Shown: positions 54,796-64,000 of the stretch, one piece after another
Position numbering within the stretch: the first letter of the stretch is position 1
Layout of the letters: each line of letters begins with the position of its first letter
Origin: Sphingobacterium spiritivorum ATCC 33861
Lineage (GTDB): Bacteria; Bacteroidota; Bacteroidia; Sphingobacteriales; Sphingobacteriaceae
Direction: 5' to 3'
Length of the DNA: 64,000 nucleotides
Assembly: GCF_000143765.1 (NCBI RefSeq)
Contig: NZ_GL379770.1
Location: 682,001-746,000 of the forward strand
The notes under the pieces: model-generated
Database searches by the model: none
What the model was told of the DNA's origin: nothing
Seen by the model: the letters and a program-made list of their open reading frames with translations, nothing else
Program-made: the position numbers and the translations under genes

Positions 54796-57700
54796 TTAGA
54801 ATTTAAGATTAACATTAAAACCATAAGTTACCGGTGTAGGAATGTTTCCTCCTTCTATACCTTGTACATTGCCTCCGCTATTGGTAAATTCAGGATCGAT
54901 ATACTTGCTTTTAGTATAGATATTCCAAAGGTTACGGCCATAGACAGAAACACCAAGATTTTTAACGAATGTATTGTTCTTTAACTTGAATGTATAACCG
55001 ACAGTTACTTCGCGCAGCTTGATAAAGGTTCCGTCAAAGATGGAGAACGTAGTCGGACCGTTGTACTCGTTACGGGCCCATTGCTGAGCTGTAATGCGGG
55101 TGTCATTTTCTGAGATATTGGATACGGTATAAGAACCATCCGGATTGAAAACGACATTACCTTTAACGCCATCTAATACGACGCCTGTTTCACGGATATT
55201 ATTTTCTGCTGTACGATCTAATATACCTGCATACATACCTACTTTGTACGTTTGGGAGAAGAAGCTTCCGCCTACGCGTCCATCAATCAAAAATCCTAAA
55301 CTTAGATTTTTGTATCTGAACTGGTTTTGGAAACCAAAAATATAGTCAGGTAGTACAGATCCCAAGGGAACGAGCTGAGATGTTCTCATATAGGTACCAT
55401 CAGCCTGAACAACTCTTCTGCCATCCTCTGTTTTCACAAAATCATACCCTAACAATTGCCCGTACTGCTGACCTTCTCTGGCAACCAGACTGACCAGTGA
55501 ATTGCTCAATGTATAGGTATTGGCATCATCGGATAGCTTGATTACTTTATTTCTGTTGCGCGACCAGTTTAATGTACTGTTCCACTCCAGATTTTCAGAT
55601 TTAACAGGTGTGCCGCTCAGCGTTATTTCTATACCTTTATTATTGATCTTTCCGGCATTGATAATTTTGTATTCATATCCGAAAGCCGGAGAAACCGGTA
55701 GAGGAATGATCTGGTTTCGGGAGCTGTTGTTATAGTAAGTGACATCAATTCCGACTCTGTTTTTAAGAAATTGCAGGTTCAGACCGGTTTCCCATGAAGT
55801 CGTAATCTCCGGTTTCAGCAACGGATTGTTCAGCTGATTCTGTAAACTTGTGGAAGGGAGACCGTCAAAAGACAGATCTACGCCATACACTTTGTATAAT
55901 TGATAAGGATCTGTGTCATTTCCTACCTGTGCCCATCCCAGACGTAGTTTACCAAAGGAAAGCCAATCCAGATTTTTAACGCCTTCCAGCTGACTGAAGA
56001 TAAAACTTCCTGTGAATGAAGGGTAGATAAATGAATTGTCATTGACCGGCAGGGTAGAGGACCAGTCATTGCGTACTGTACCATCGATATACAATATGTC
56101 ATTGTATCCTAAAGAGAAGCTACCGTATAAAGAAGAAACTCTTTTGTGAAAGCGGTTATTATCCACTTTGACACTGGATGCATTTTTCAAGTTATAATAC
56201 TCAGGTACTATCAGCCCGCCTTGTGTGATTGCATAATCTACTTTCCGTTGCTGATCGCGTAAGTTTGCCCCAATGTTAGCTACTAAAGAGAATTTATCCC
56301 AGTTCTTTTTGGCTGTAGCGAGGAATTCGTAGTTGTATTCATTCAGCTTATTACTGGATTCTTCGTATTGGGAAGCAGAGCGGGAGTATACCGCTATGCG
56401 ATCCTGATAATTAAAGCTGTAAATGTCTCCGTGTACTTTTGCTCCTACTGTCAACCAGTTATTGACATCATATTGTAATCCGAAATTACCGTAAAAGCGA
56501 TCCCGGCTCTCTTCCATATAACTTTCATAGGCGGACCAGTAAGGGTTATCAATGAATCGTGTGGCTTCTGCAGCCGGTGTATTTTGCCAGCCGGTACGGT
56601 TCCATGCCAGCGGTGTACCATCTGCACGTTTATAGTTTTCTAATATTTTGTAGTCTACCTGTACCGCTCCCCACTGGAATGCTTCCAGCATAATATTGCG
56701 GTTAGAAGCTCCGCTCCAGGGTTTGCCGACAGAAGAATTTTTGATATAGTTGAGTGTCGAGGTGATTTTCAGATTGCCTAATTGTGTTCCTCCTGAAAAA
56801 TTCAGTGTATTTCGGTCCAGGCTGGAATTAGGTATTGTACCGGATACATTCTTGTTGGTATACGAAAATCTGTAGTTTGTATTTCCGCTTGTACCCGCGA
56901 TGGACAGGTTATTTGTGTTGGATACACCTGTTTTGAAGAAATAATTTACATCATTCTTAGGGTAAGACCATGGAGTCGGTTTGAGGTAATTTGCTTCATC
57001 TTCCGGATTCAGGCTATACCATTGTAATACCGGTGTTCCATCCAGACGAGGACCCCAGCTTTCATCTGATGCATAATCTACAATTTTGTATTCTGTACCA
57101 TTGATAGTCGCTGTCGGGAATGTAGTCGCATATCCCTGACCGTATAATTTCTGTCTTTTGGGAAGGCGTACAATGTTTTCGAAATCTACTCCTGTATTAA
57201 GGCTGATATCTACACGTTCACCTTTAGCAGCTCTTTTTGTGGTGATCAGGATGACCCCGTTAGCTGCTCTGGATCCGTAAAGTGCTGCTGCGGAAGGTCC
57301 TTTTAACACTGAGATATTCTCGATATCGTCCGGATTAAGATCCTGGATCATATTTCCGACATCTTTTCCTGCGCTTCCATTTATGGTCGAGCTGCTGTTA
57401 AGGTCGCTGTTGTCCATTGGTGTACCATCTACAACATAAAGAGGTTGATTATTCCCGGCAATAGAGTTGATTCCTCGCAGCAATACGCGGGTAGATCCGC
57501 CTATGTTACCTCCTGAAGAAATAACCTGTAATCCGGCAACTTTTCCTGAAATGGCGCTTAGTGCATTTGTTGGTCGGGTTTGCAGTTCCGTAGATTTGAC
57601 TTCCTGTACCGCATACCCCAATGCTTTTTTCTCACGGGATATACCGAGTGCAGTTACCACTACTTCTGTAAGTTGTGTGTTTTCACTTTTCAGACTGATC

Positions 57701-57981
57701 GCCAGTTGCTGTCCGCTTTTGGCTGTCAGTGTCTGAGACTCATATCCGACAAAAGTGATACGGAGTTTTGCTTCTGCAGAAGAGATCTGAAGCGAAAAAG
57801 TTCCGTTCTGATCCGTCTGCGTTGTATGTGTACCGGCTATTTCAGTGATAGTCACTCCGGATAGCGGTTGATTTTGTTCGTCTGTTACTTTTCCGGATAC
57901 TTTGATATTCTGCGCATGCAGGTAAGACGGAAGCAGTATCCCGACGATAAGAATAAGGAAGTGATGAATCTTTAAATTCAT
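54796..57981 (-). CDS. SusC/RagA-family TonB-linked outer-membrane protein
   Basis: The 1061-residue product has a signal peptide (ending YLHAQ), a CarboxypepD_reg-like domain (about 25-105, GKVTDEQNQPLSGVTITEIAG), the TonB-box-like TEVVVTALGISREKKALGYAVQEV, a plug with the SusC-specific RGINSIAGNNQPLYVVDGTPMDN and SVLKGPSAAALYGSRAANGVILITTKR, and a barrel ending in GFNVNLKF. It imports the substrate delivered by the SusD-like protein, which is encoded 6 bases downstream. A TATATTTG box lies about 145 bases upstream of the start. Confidence 0.95.
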   Translation of the reverse strand: MNLKIHHFLILIVGILLPSYLHAQNIKVSGKVTDEQNQPLSGVTITEIAGTHTTQTDQNGTFSLQISSAEAKLRITFVGYESQTLTAKSGQQLAISLKSENTQLTEVVVTALGISREKKALGYAVQEVKSTELQTRPTNALSAISGKVAGLQVISSGGNIGGSTRVLLRGINSIAGNNQPLYVVDGTPMDNSDLNSSSTINGSAGKDVGNMIQDLNPDDIENISVLKGPSAAALYGSRAANGVILITTKRAAKGERVDISLNTGVDFENIVRLPKRQKLYGQGYATTFPTATINGTEYKIVDYASDESWGPRLDGTPVLQWYSLNPEDEANYLKPTPWSYPKNDVNYFFKTGVSNTNNLSIAGTSGNTNYRFSYTNKNVSGTIPNSSLDRNTLNFSGGTQLGNLKITSTLNYIKNSSVGKPWSGASNRNIMLEAFQWGAVQVDYKILENYKRADGTPLAWNRTGWQNTPAAEATRFIDNPYWSAYESYMEESRDRFYGNFGLQYDVNNWLTVGAKVHGDIYSFNYQDRIAVYSRSASQYEESSNKLNEYNYEFLATAKKNWDKFSLVANIGANLRDQQRKVDYAITQGGLIVPEYYNLKNASSVKVDNNRFHKRVSSLYGSFSLGYNDILYIDGTVRNDWSSTLPVNDNSFIYPSFTGSFIFSQLEGVKNLDWLSFGKLRLGWAQVGNDTDPYQLYKVYGVDLSFDGLPSTSLQNQLNNPLLKPEITTSWETGLNLQFLKNRVGIDVTYYNNSSRNQIIPLPVSPAFGYEYKIINAGKINNKGIEITLSGTPVKSENLEWNSTLNWSRNRNKVIKLSDDANTYTLSNSLVSLVAREGQQYGQLLGYDFVKTEDGRRVVQADGTYMRTSQLVPLGSVLPDYIFGFQNQFRYKNLSLGFLIDGRVGGSFFSQTYKVGMYAGILDRTAENNIRETGVVLDGVKGNVVFNPDGSYTVSNISENDTRITAQQWARNEYNGPTTFSIFDGTFIKLREVTVGYTFKLKNNTFVKNLGVSVYGRNLWNIYTKSKYIDPEFTNSGGNVQGIEGGNIPTPVTYGFNVNLKF

Positions 57982-58551
57982 GAATGTAAAAGTTTAGTTC
58001 ATAAAATATTATTAATATAAAAACAGGATAGAGGTAGGAAAACAATGATCAGCATTATCTTCCTGAGAGCATTCGAAAACAGTAAAGTTTGAGTGTATTG
58101 GTATTCATTGCAAATTATTATTTTGCAAATATATAAAATCTATATGAATGGTAGATTATATAGATTAAAAAAAGTTGTTTTATACTCTAAATCAGTAATA
58201 AATGTTTTGAGGACTAACCTGATTTCAGGAATTATCCGGCGCTATTTGTTTTCTGGAAGTTGATGTAAATGGGGAATGGATACGCTGTCGGGTAAGACGG
58301 TACGAGATGGTGCTTTGTTACGCAAGATGGCGCATATACAGAATAATATGTTTTAAAGGAGCCATTACAGAAATATTATATAACGCTCGAGCATGTTGTC
58401 GCAAAGACCAATATGAGGGCTACGACCAATAAAATTGCAAAAGTTGTAAACGGAGTTCTTTTCATTTTAGTTCAGTATTGAATAGTTAAATCAGGTACTT
58501 GCAAATATCGTACCTAATATGAGTTTATCATCCTGAACTGTCGTCTGTTTC
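57982..58551. other. Long region upstream of the SusC-like gene
   Basis: The 570-base gap has a minus-strand TATATTTG box at 58126-58133 that would give the SusC/SusD transcript a leader of about 140 bases, and a small possible gene at 58376-58465. A direct repeat of ATTTGCA lies within the box region. Bases 58180-58370 and 58470-58551 show nothing I can name. Confidence 0.5.
58376..58465 (-). CDS. Possible small membrane peptide, 29 residues
   Basis: A 29-codon ATG frame encodes a basic N-terminus (MKRTPFTTF), one hydrophobic helix (AILLVVALILVF) and a short tail TTCSSVI. The ATTCSS stretch resembles a lipobox, so it may be a tiny lipoprotein or single-pass peptide. A near-consensus GATATTTG box lies about 40 bases upstream. 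The organised layout (charge, helix, tail) exceeds chance expectation in AT-rich DNA, but without conservation data this is tentative. It lies 394 bases upstream of the SusC-like gene and 86 bases downstream of the lipase gene, on the same strand. Confidence 0.45.
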   Translation of the reverse strand: MKRTPFTTFAILLVVALILVFATTCSSVI

Positions 58552-59616
58552 TTAGAGTTTATCGAGTAAATAGAAATAGGATTTGAAACTATGATGCATA
58601 AAGGGTTGTTTTATGTCATCCGGAAAAGAGGTTGTGTAGCTGCTATCTGGTTTTAAGACAATATGTTGCCCTGCCCGCATATAATTGGATGAGGGAAAAT
58701 ATTTTGGTTCTACTAAATGGGGGTATTTTTTTTTGAGAAAAGTGAAAACTTTATGGCCTAGTAATTTTTCAATATTTTTCTGACTTTTTTCTGTAGGTTT
58801 TTTTATCCTATTAAGATAATGTTTTATCACAATCTTTTTGCCAAAGGATTGTTTTTGTATTGCTTTCTCCAATTGTGGAAAAGGATTAATCTCATTAAAA
58901 TCATCTAATTTCTGTACAGAAAACGGTGTTTCAGGAACCCAATCCATTGTATTGACCACATTGAATGCCCATCCGATCTGTGTATCCGCTTCATATTGAT
59001 AGGCATAATAGAGGTTTCCAACTTTTGGTGCAGCAGAGCTGTATGTTTTGAGCTGTATATCTGCCGGTAATTGTCCCTGCTGTTGCAGATGACGAAGATG
59101 GGAAGTCAAGAGGTAGCTGATGGCTCCGCCCTGACTATGGCCTGTGATATAGATGTCTTTTATGCCTGCTTTATAACAGGAATCCAGATGGGGTAAAATA
59201 TCTGCAGAGAGAAAACCTGTGCTGAATGTCCAGCCTACGTGAACTGCTGCTTTAGGATCGTCTGAAAAATTATATTCAAATATCCGGGAATCATCTAACT
59301 GCAGCTGACCTTTGGCAGGAATCATTGCGGCATAGAAGTTAGCCAGCCAGCTTTCTGAACTTGATACTGTTCCTCTGATCCCTATTACAGCCTGCTTATG
59401 TTCATCACTGGTCCACAGCCACCATCGGTTTTCCAGTCCCATTACTGGTGATGTGTATCTCAGTGTAAAATCCTGATATACGGGATGTTCTTTGACCTGA
59501 CTCATTAAGGTGAGCATGGTTCTGTATTCCTCTTTCTCAAAACCGGGTTTCAGGGATTGCGCATATGTAAATGAAGTAAAGAGACCAAAGACAACTAACA
59601 GAATCGGGTATTTCAT
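58552..59616 (-). CDS. Secreted class 3 lipase family protein
   Basis: The 354-residue product has a signal peptide (MKYPILLVVFGLFTSFTYAQ) and an alpha/beta hydrolase core of the Lipase_3 type, with the elbow ITGHSQGGAISYLL carrying the Ser nucleophile, preceded by AVIGIRGTVSS (oxyanion region) and followed by YSSAAPKVGNLYYAY and VVNTMDWVPETPF, where the Asp of the triad is expected. It should hydrolyse acylglycerols or related esters outside the inner membrane. I start at the ATG at 59616; the longer frame upstream would not begin with a signal peptide. Confidence 0.85.
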   Translation of the reverse strand: MKYPILLVVFGLFTSFTYAQSLKPGFEKEEYRTMLTLMSQVKEHPVYQDFTLRYTSPVMGLENRWWLWTSDEHKQAVIGIRGTVSSSESWLANFYAAMIPAKGQLQLDDSRIFEYNFSDDPKAAVHVGWTFSTGFLSADILPHLDSCYKAGIKDIYITGHSQGGAISYLLTSHLRHLQQQGQLPADIQLKTYSSAAPKVGNLYYAYQYEADTQIGWAFNVVNTMDWVPETPFSVQKLDDFNEINPFPQLEKAIQKQSFGKKIVIKHYLNRIKKPTEKSQKNIEKLLGHKVFTFLKKKYPHLVEPKYFPSSNYMRAGQHIVLKPDSSYTTSFPDDIKQPFMHHSFKSYFYLLDKL

Positions 59617-59735
59617 ATGGAGGAGTTCATGTTTTATTCTATCGTTTACAATAATAAGGTCTTTTGATCTGAAATACAATCTGCGGTTTTAAGATTAACA
59701 TTAAATTAACCCCTTGTGTTCCTTTTTCGAATTTG

Positions 59736-62700
59736 TCAGGAACTCATTTTAACTATACTTCCTCTTTCCAAATCTTTGATAACTGTTACGGACATGGGAA
59801 TACGTTCTTTCAATTCTTCCACATGCGAAATGATACCTACTATTCTGTTTTCCTTATTGAGATATTGTAATGTTTCGAATACGGTATTCATACTTTCTGC
59901 ATCCTGTGTGCCGAAACCTTCATCTATAAAAAAGAAATTTTTATCAGCCTTATTGAGCGACTGTATATTTTCGGCTAATGCTAATGCCAGGCAAAGGGAG
60001 GCCTGAAATCCCTGCCCTCCTGAAAGTGTTTTTACAGAACGGTGATAGCCATTGTTGAGGTAGTCGATGACCTCGAATTCGTTGGCTTCATTGATAATCA
60101 GGCTGAGCTGATTTTTCGTCAGCCTGTGAAAACGCTGATTTGCAATATCACATAAGCGTTGTAAATGTATACTCGATACGTAATTGACAAATCCTGAGCC
60201 TTTAAACATGTTGTCAAGCGTACGCAGATTATCTTTGCGATGGCTCAGCTTCTCAAATGCTGTCAGCAGTTTTCCCTTTTTCTCAAACTCATCTTCCAAA
60301 CGTTGCAATTCACGTTCTAATGCTCCTGTATGTGCGATCTGCAACTCATGTGCTGATTTCTTTTCTTCTAATTCGATTTTGGTACGTTCGAAAAGTGCTT
60401 CATCAAAATCCTGAACGGCACTGCTTTGCATAAGTTCAGTAATTTGTTTTTGAAGTGTTTCATAAGCAACTTTATAGTCGTGTATACGTTTTCTGTTTTC
60501 TATGACGGGCAGATTTTTTTGCAATACAAGCTGAATGGCTCTGACACCCGGTAAATGCTGCTGCTCGATGTGGGCAAGTATTTCCTGATTCAGCTTGTCA
60601 ATCTTTTGTACTGTATTCTGGTAGTTCTCCAGTGCTTCTGTATGTTTTCCTTGTACAGATGCGACTATCGTGTGGAGTTGATTGATTGCAGCCTGCAGGG
60701 TTTTATGTTGTTCTTCTGTGCGAATTATCAGCTCTTCGGCATTTTGTATTTCTGCTAAGAGATCCTGATCGCTATTGTGGTTGTAATCTTCAATCTGAAT
60801 AGCTTGTATCTGCATCTTATGCTGGGTGATCAGGCCATCTATAACGGCAATCTGTTGAGTGAACTCATTTAATGAGCGCTCGAATTTTGCTGCTTTACTC
60901 TGTGTCTCTGCCAGCTGTACACGCAATGATTTTAGCAGGAGCTCTGCTTCTTTTATCTGTATTTCACTTTGTCTTAAAGCTGTTTTTTGTTCGTCAAATA
61001 ACGTACGATCGTCCCAACGGAAATTTTCCCAGCTGAATCGGGTACGTAGTTCTGTGAGTTGCTCATCTGCCTGTTGCAATTCTTTTGCCGCTGCTTCCAG
61101 TTGTATTTTTTTGTCCTGATAGGATGTACTCCATCTGGTCATCTGACTGAGAAGTGATTGCAGTTGCTGCTGTCTTTCTGTTATCTCCGTTTGTTTTGCT
61201 TTTAATTCCCCTAGCTGTATGCTGACATCGTGTATCTGCATAGGATGCGGATGATCCAAAGATCCGCAAAGAGGGCAGGCTTCTTCATGATGAAGGTTGT
61301 CTGCAAACCGGCCGAGTTCTTTTTGTACCTGTAAATCAGTCTCTTGATTAGTTAATGCTTTGATATCGGTAGTAATCTGCCGGAGCTGATTGGTGATTTC
61401 AGATTCCCAGTTGTCTACTGTATACCCGTTAACTGTAAATGAATTTGTTAATTCTTCCTGCTGCAATTTCAGCAGATCAACCTTTTCGATCAAAGCAGAT
61501 TTGTTTTTCAGGAGCAGATCATGACGCTGGTACCAGTTGTCTATTTCCATCAGTTCGGAAGTGTCGATTCTGACAGATTTTAACTGTTCAAGGGTTGTTT
61601 CCTGAAGATTTATATCCGCTATAAAGGCTTGTTCTTCTTTGCGAGTCTGTTCCAGTATGGGTGTTCCTTTGGCCAAACGGCTTTGCAGATTACTCTTTTC
61701 AGACTGTTGGGTTCGTATCTGAATCAGATTTTTAAGATCACTGATTTTTATTCTGAGCTCTTCTATTTTCCGGAAATCTTTTTCAACCTTCTGAAAAGAT
61801 AGCTCTTTTTCTTTCAGTGTCAGTGAAGTTTGTTGTTTCTCCTGTAACAGATTCTGGATTTTTATTTCCAGCTGATCCTGATCCCGTTGTAAAGATTGGA
61901 TTCTGTCCAGAGGTTCACGAAACAGGGATACCAGTTTCTCGTATTCATCCATTTCTTTTTCCAGATGTAGGATTTCGGGTTGTTTTAGTTTTAACTGTGC
62001 AAATTGTTCTTCCTTTTCCTTCAGGTTTTCACGATTTGCTTTCGCTTCAGACAGCACTTTATAGCTGTTTTCGGTTTGTTGATATGCTGATCTTAATTGG
62101 TCCAGCAATACTTTAGCTTCGCTTAAACCATTTTTCTTCAGTTCAATTGTTCCTGAGTTTATTTCTTCAAATCCGGACAATGCCCCCTGCAGATGTTCGA
62201 TCTTTCTGTTGTTTTCGATTTGAAGCAGGGATACTTTTGGTCCCAGGTCGTATTTATCCAGGTTGAAGATTTCCTTCATCATATCCGAACGGTCTTTACC
62301 TTTGAGGTCAAGAAATTCTTTAAACTGTCCCTGAGGAATGATGATAGTTCTTTTAAAATTTTGGTAGGTCAGGTTAGTGATATGTGTGGCATCTGCAGAT
62401 TCCATCGGAACCCAATTATGCTGCAACCATTCATAAGCCACCCGTTCTATTGTGGAGGTCTGATCAAATTTCTTTTTTCTTTTCCAGTGTACTGCAAACC
62501 TGAACCTGCGGTTTTCAAAATTGATAAAATCAAAGATGATAGTGGCTGCAGCAGATTTGAGATTGAGCATATTATAGCTTCTGTTCTCTTTGGAATTGAG
62601 ACGTTCGGTGTTACCATACAAGGCAAAACTAATCGCTTCGAGAATAGAGGATTTTCCGGAGCCGACATTTCCGAATATACCGAATAATCCCGCTTCAGTA

Positions 62701-62774
62701 AGTTTGGTGAAATCTATTTCTTGTTTTTCCTGATAAGAATATAAGCCTTCTATACTTAAATATATGGGTAGCAT
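59736..62774 (-). CDS. sbcC: SbcC-like exonuclease subunit (Rad50-type SMC ATPase)
   Basis: The 1012-residue product has an N-terminal Walker A GNVGSGKS (35-42), very long coiled coils, a central zinc hook CPLCGSLDHPHP near residue 500, and a C-terminal ABC signature LSGGQGFQASLCLALALAE and Walker B FFIDEGFGTQD. With SbcD it forms the ATP-dependent nuclease that cuts DNA hairpins and blocked ends. Its start lies 3 bases after the sbcD stop. Confidence 0.95.
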   Translation of the reverse strand: MLPIYLSIEGLYSYQEKQEIDFTKLTEAGLFGIFGNVGSGKSSILEAISFALYGNTERLNSKENRSYNMLNLKSAAATIIFDFINFENRRFRFAVHWKRKKKFDQTSTIERVAYEWLQHNWVPMESADATHITNLTYQNFKRTIIIPQGQFKEFLDLKGKDRSDMMKEIFNLDKYDLGPKVSLLQIENNRKIEHLQGALSGFEEINSGTIELKKNGLSEAKVLLDQLRSAYQQTENSYKVLSEAKANRENLKEKEEQFAQLKLKQPEILHLEKEMDEYEKLVSLFREPLDRIQSLQRDQDQLEIKIQNLLQEKQQTSLTLKEKELSFQKVEKDFRKIEELRIKISDLKNLIQIRTQQSEKSNLQSRLAKGTPILEQTRKEEQAFIADINLQETTLEQLKSVRIDTSELMEIDNWYQRHDLLLKNKSALIEKVDLLKLQQEELTNSFTVNGYTVDNWESEITNQLRQITTDIKALTNQETDLQVQKELGRFADNLHHEEACPLCGSLDHPHPMQIHDVSIQLGELKAKQTEITERQQQLQSLLSQMTRWSTSYQDKKIQLEAAAKELQQADEQLTELRTRFSWENFRWDDRTLFDEQKTALRQSEIQIKEAELLLKSLRVQLAETQSKAAKFERSLNEFTQQIAVIDGLITQHKMQIQAIQIEDYNHNSDQDLLAEIQNAEELIIRTEEQHKTLQAAINQLHTIVASVQGKHTEALENYQNTVQKIDKLNQEILAHIEQQHLPGVRAIQLVLQKNLPVIENRKRIHDYKVAYETLQKQITELMQSSAVQDFDEALFERTKIELEEKKSAHELQIAHTGALERELQRLEDEFEKKGKLLTAFEKLSHRKDNLRTLDNMFKGSGFVNYVSSIHLQRLCDIANQRFHRLTKNQLSLIINEANEFEVIDYLNNGYHRSVKTLSGGQGFQASLCLALALAENIQSLNKADKNFFFIDEGFGTQDAESMNTVFETLQYLNKENRIVGIISHVEELKERIPMSVTVIKDLERGSIVKMSS

Positions 62775-62777
62775 CTG

Positions 62778-64000
62778 TTAATCTTCTGTATCGTTGGTAC
62801 TGTTCAAAACTTCGTTAAATAAAGAAATCAGTTCATCATTGACCTCTTGTCCGTATCTGGATTTAAAATAATCTTTGAAAAGATCCTGTATATCCTGTTC
62901 GAGATTGATATACGCTGCAGCAGACAGTTGTTGTTCCTGCTGTCTGACTATCGGAATAATATGGATAATTCCGTCATGTGCTGCATGGATACGTTTCAGA
63001 TCCTGTGATGTTGCAAACGTTTCGCTTACCAGTGTCAGTTCGACCAATGCATTTGGATGTGTCTGCAACCACGATACAGCTTCATCTGTATCTTCAAAGC
63101 GTTTGCGGTAAAGTCTGCGTCCGGACTGCAGATTGCGTGTCTTTATCTGCACCTGCCTGTTTGCTTCTGCTTCTATAATGACTACTTTCTTTTCCTGTCC
63201 TGCTTCGGAAAATGAATAGGCGAGCGGACTGCCGCTGTAGACTACCGGTGCGAGGTGTCCTCCTATATTCTGATAGCGATGGAGATGCCCCAGAGCGGTG
63301 TATTGTATTTGTAAAGGTATACCGTCTGAATACACGATATCTGCATTTCCTATTTTGATGGGTTTCTCTCCATCCGGTTCCTCGAGTATTTCGCCTCCCC
63401 GCTTGAGCATGTAGAGGTGGGTGACCAGAATGTTGACACCATACTTATCTGCATAGCTATCTGCCAGTGTGCGCCAGGTGTTTTTGAGCACCTCATTGAG
63501 ATTTTCTCCTTTGTCAGTAATCCCGAGGTATTGTTTGAGACGAATTTCATTTGCAAATGGAGTGGAAAGTATACGCAACGGAGAAGAATGTTTTGGTAAC
63601 TGCAGCTCTATAAAACCAAGATCGGATCGTGTAATCGTAAATCCGTTTTCTATTTGAATAGGCTTGATTTGGGTGTCAGGATATCCCATGAATATAATTC
63701 CGCATTCGCGAGCCAGAGCATCCGGCGCATTTATACGGTCGGGACTATCGTGATTGCCAGCTATGGCCAATACAGGTCTCGTTCCGTTGTTCGCAAGTCT
63801 CTTAAGGGTTTTGTATAACAGATCTACAGCTTCGACAGGAGGATTGAAAGTATCAAAAAGATCTCCTGCGACAATCACTGCATCTACCTGCTCTTCATCC
63901 GCAATGTTACATATTTCTTCGAGCACGATACGTTGCTCTTCTATTCTTGTGAAGAAGTCCAGTTTTTTACCCAGATGCCAATCGCCCGTATGCAGTATCT
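62778..64000 (-). CDS. sbcD: SbcD-like exonuclease subunit (Mre11-type phosphoesterase), 5' end just outside window
   Basis: The frame runs off the right edge and only about two codons are missing: the first visible residues are ILHTGDWHLGKKLDFF, the Mre11 metal motif I with Asp and His ligands, which normally follows the initiator Met-Lys. Further motifs are VAGDLFDTFNPP, AIAGNHDSPDR, VTHLYMLKRGG and YTALGHLHRYQ, all metallophosphoesterase signatures. About 407 residues are seen, the usual length. It is the nuclease subunit of the SbcCD complex and precedes sbcC by 3 bases. An internal GTG at 63926 is not the start. Confidence 0.95.
   Translation of the reverse strand, partial: ILHTGDWHLGKKLDFFTRIEEQRIVLEEICNIADEEQVDAVIVAGDLFDTFNPPVEAVDLLYKTLKRLANNGTRPVLAIAGNHDSPDRINAPDALARECGIIFMGYPDTQIKPIQIENGFTITRSDLGFIELQLPKHSSPLRILSTPFANEIRLKQYLGITDKGENLNEVLKNTWRTLADSYADKYGVNILVTHLYMLKRGGEILEEPDGEKPIKIGNADIVYSDGIPLQIQYTALGHLHRYQNIGGHLAPVVYSGSPLAYSFSEAGQEKKVVIIEAEANRQVQIKTRNLQSGRRLYRKRFEDTDEAVSWLQTHPNALVELTLVSETFATSQDLKRIHAAHDGIIHIIPIVRQQEQQLSAAAYINLEQDIQDLFKDYFKSRYGQEVNDELISLFNEVLNSTNDTED

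Noticed and set aside
53242..57981. Polysaccharide utilisation locus
   Set aside because: The SusC/SusD pair has no glycoside hydrolase, sulfatase or regulator next to it; the neighbours are an ABC-F gene and a lipase, so no glycan target can be claimed.

Overview
The window is a contiguous piece of a Bacteroidota chromosome, most likely a Sphingobacteriaceae member close to Sphingobacterium (inferred from gene content; no search was run). Three things support this: a SusC/SusD pair and two further TonB-dependent receptors, many promoters with a TAnnTTTG -7 box (sometimes with TTTG about 19-20 bp upstream) in place of sigma70 boxes, and LytS/LytTR two-component systems. Most of it is ordinary core genome. 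I see no CRISPR array, prophage, transposase or integrase.

Layout. 1-2.7 kb (minus): purM, a RimK-associated retropepsin-like protein, rimK (cut by the window edge) and a family 6-like DNA glycosylase. 2.77-9.5 kb: a visibly AT-rich block with a CDF metal exporter and a four-gene unit (TonB receptor, a LytS-like protein that has lost its catalytic residues, an intact LytS kinase, a LytTR regulator). 9.5-15.1 kb (plus): an SPFH membrane protein with a tiny ribbon-helix-helix protein behind a palindromic operator, pepE, mgtE, poxB and tRNA-Leu(CAG). 15.2-21 kb: alpha/beta hydrolase, DeoR regulator, 5'-nucleotidase, phosphodiesterase, and purN-purH. 21-27.6 kb: a secreted beta-propeller-like protein with a thioredoxin-fold partner, then a LiaF-like / LytS / LytTR / serine hydrolase set, and a PUR-domain protein.

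27.7-43.2 kb is housekeeping: DPP IV-like peptidase, a membrane protein with dxr and rseP, a YwbE-like protein, carA (behind a leader with a terminator-like hairpin), eno, divIC, a cystathionine beta-synthase, AMP nucleosidase, clpP-clpX, a PD-(D/E)XK-like protein and holA. 43.5-48.1 kb is a TetR-controlled TolC/EmrA/EmrB efflux operon with two operator repeats over its promoter. 48.2-64 kb (minus): a TonB receptor, a YbiT-like ABC-F ATPase with one degenerate composite ATP site, SusC/SusD, a class 3 lipase and sbcD-sbcC.

The points most worth a second look are the pseudokinase/kinase pair, the SPFH-RHH unit with its operator on the -7 box, the segregated degeneracy of the ABC-F protein, the carA leader, and a group of genes whose -7 box lies only 3-7 bases from the start codon, which predicts leaderless mRNAs. 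None is demonstrably a wholly new system from sequence alone.
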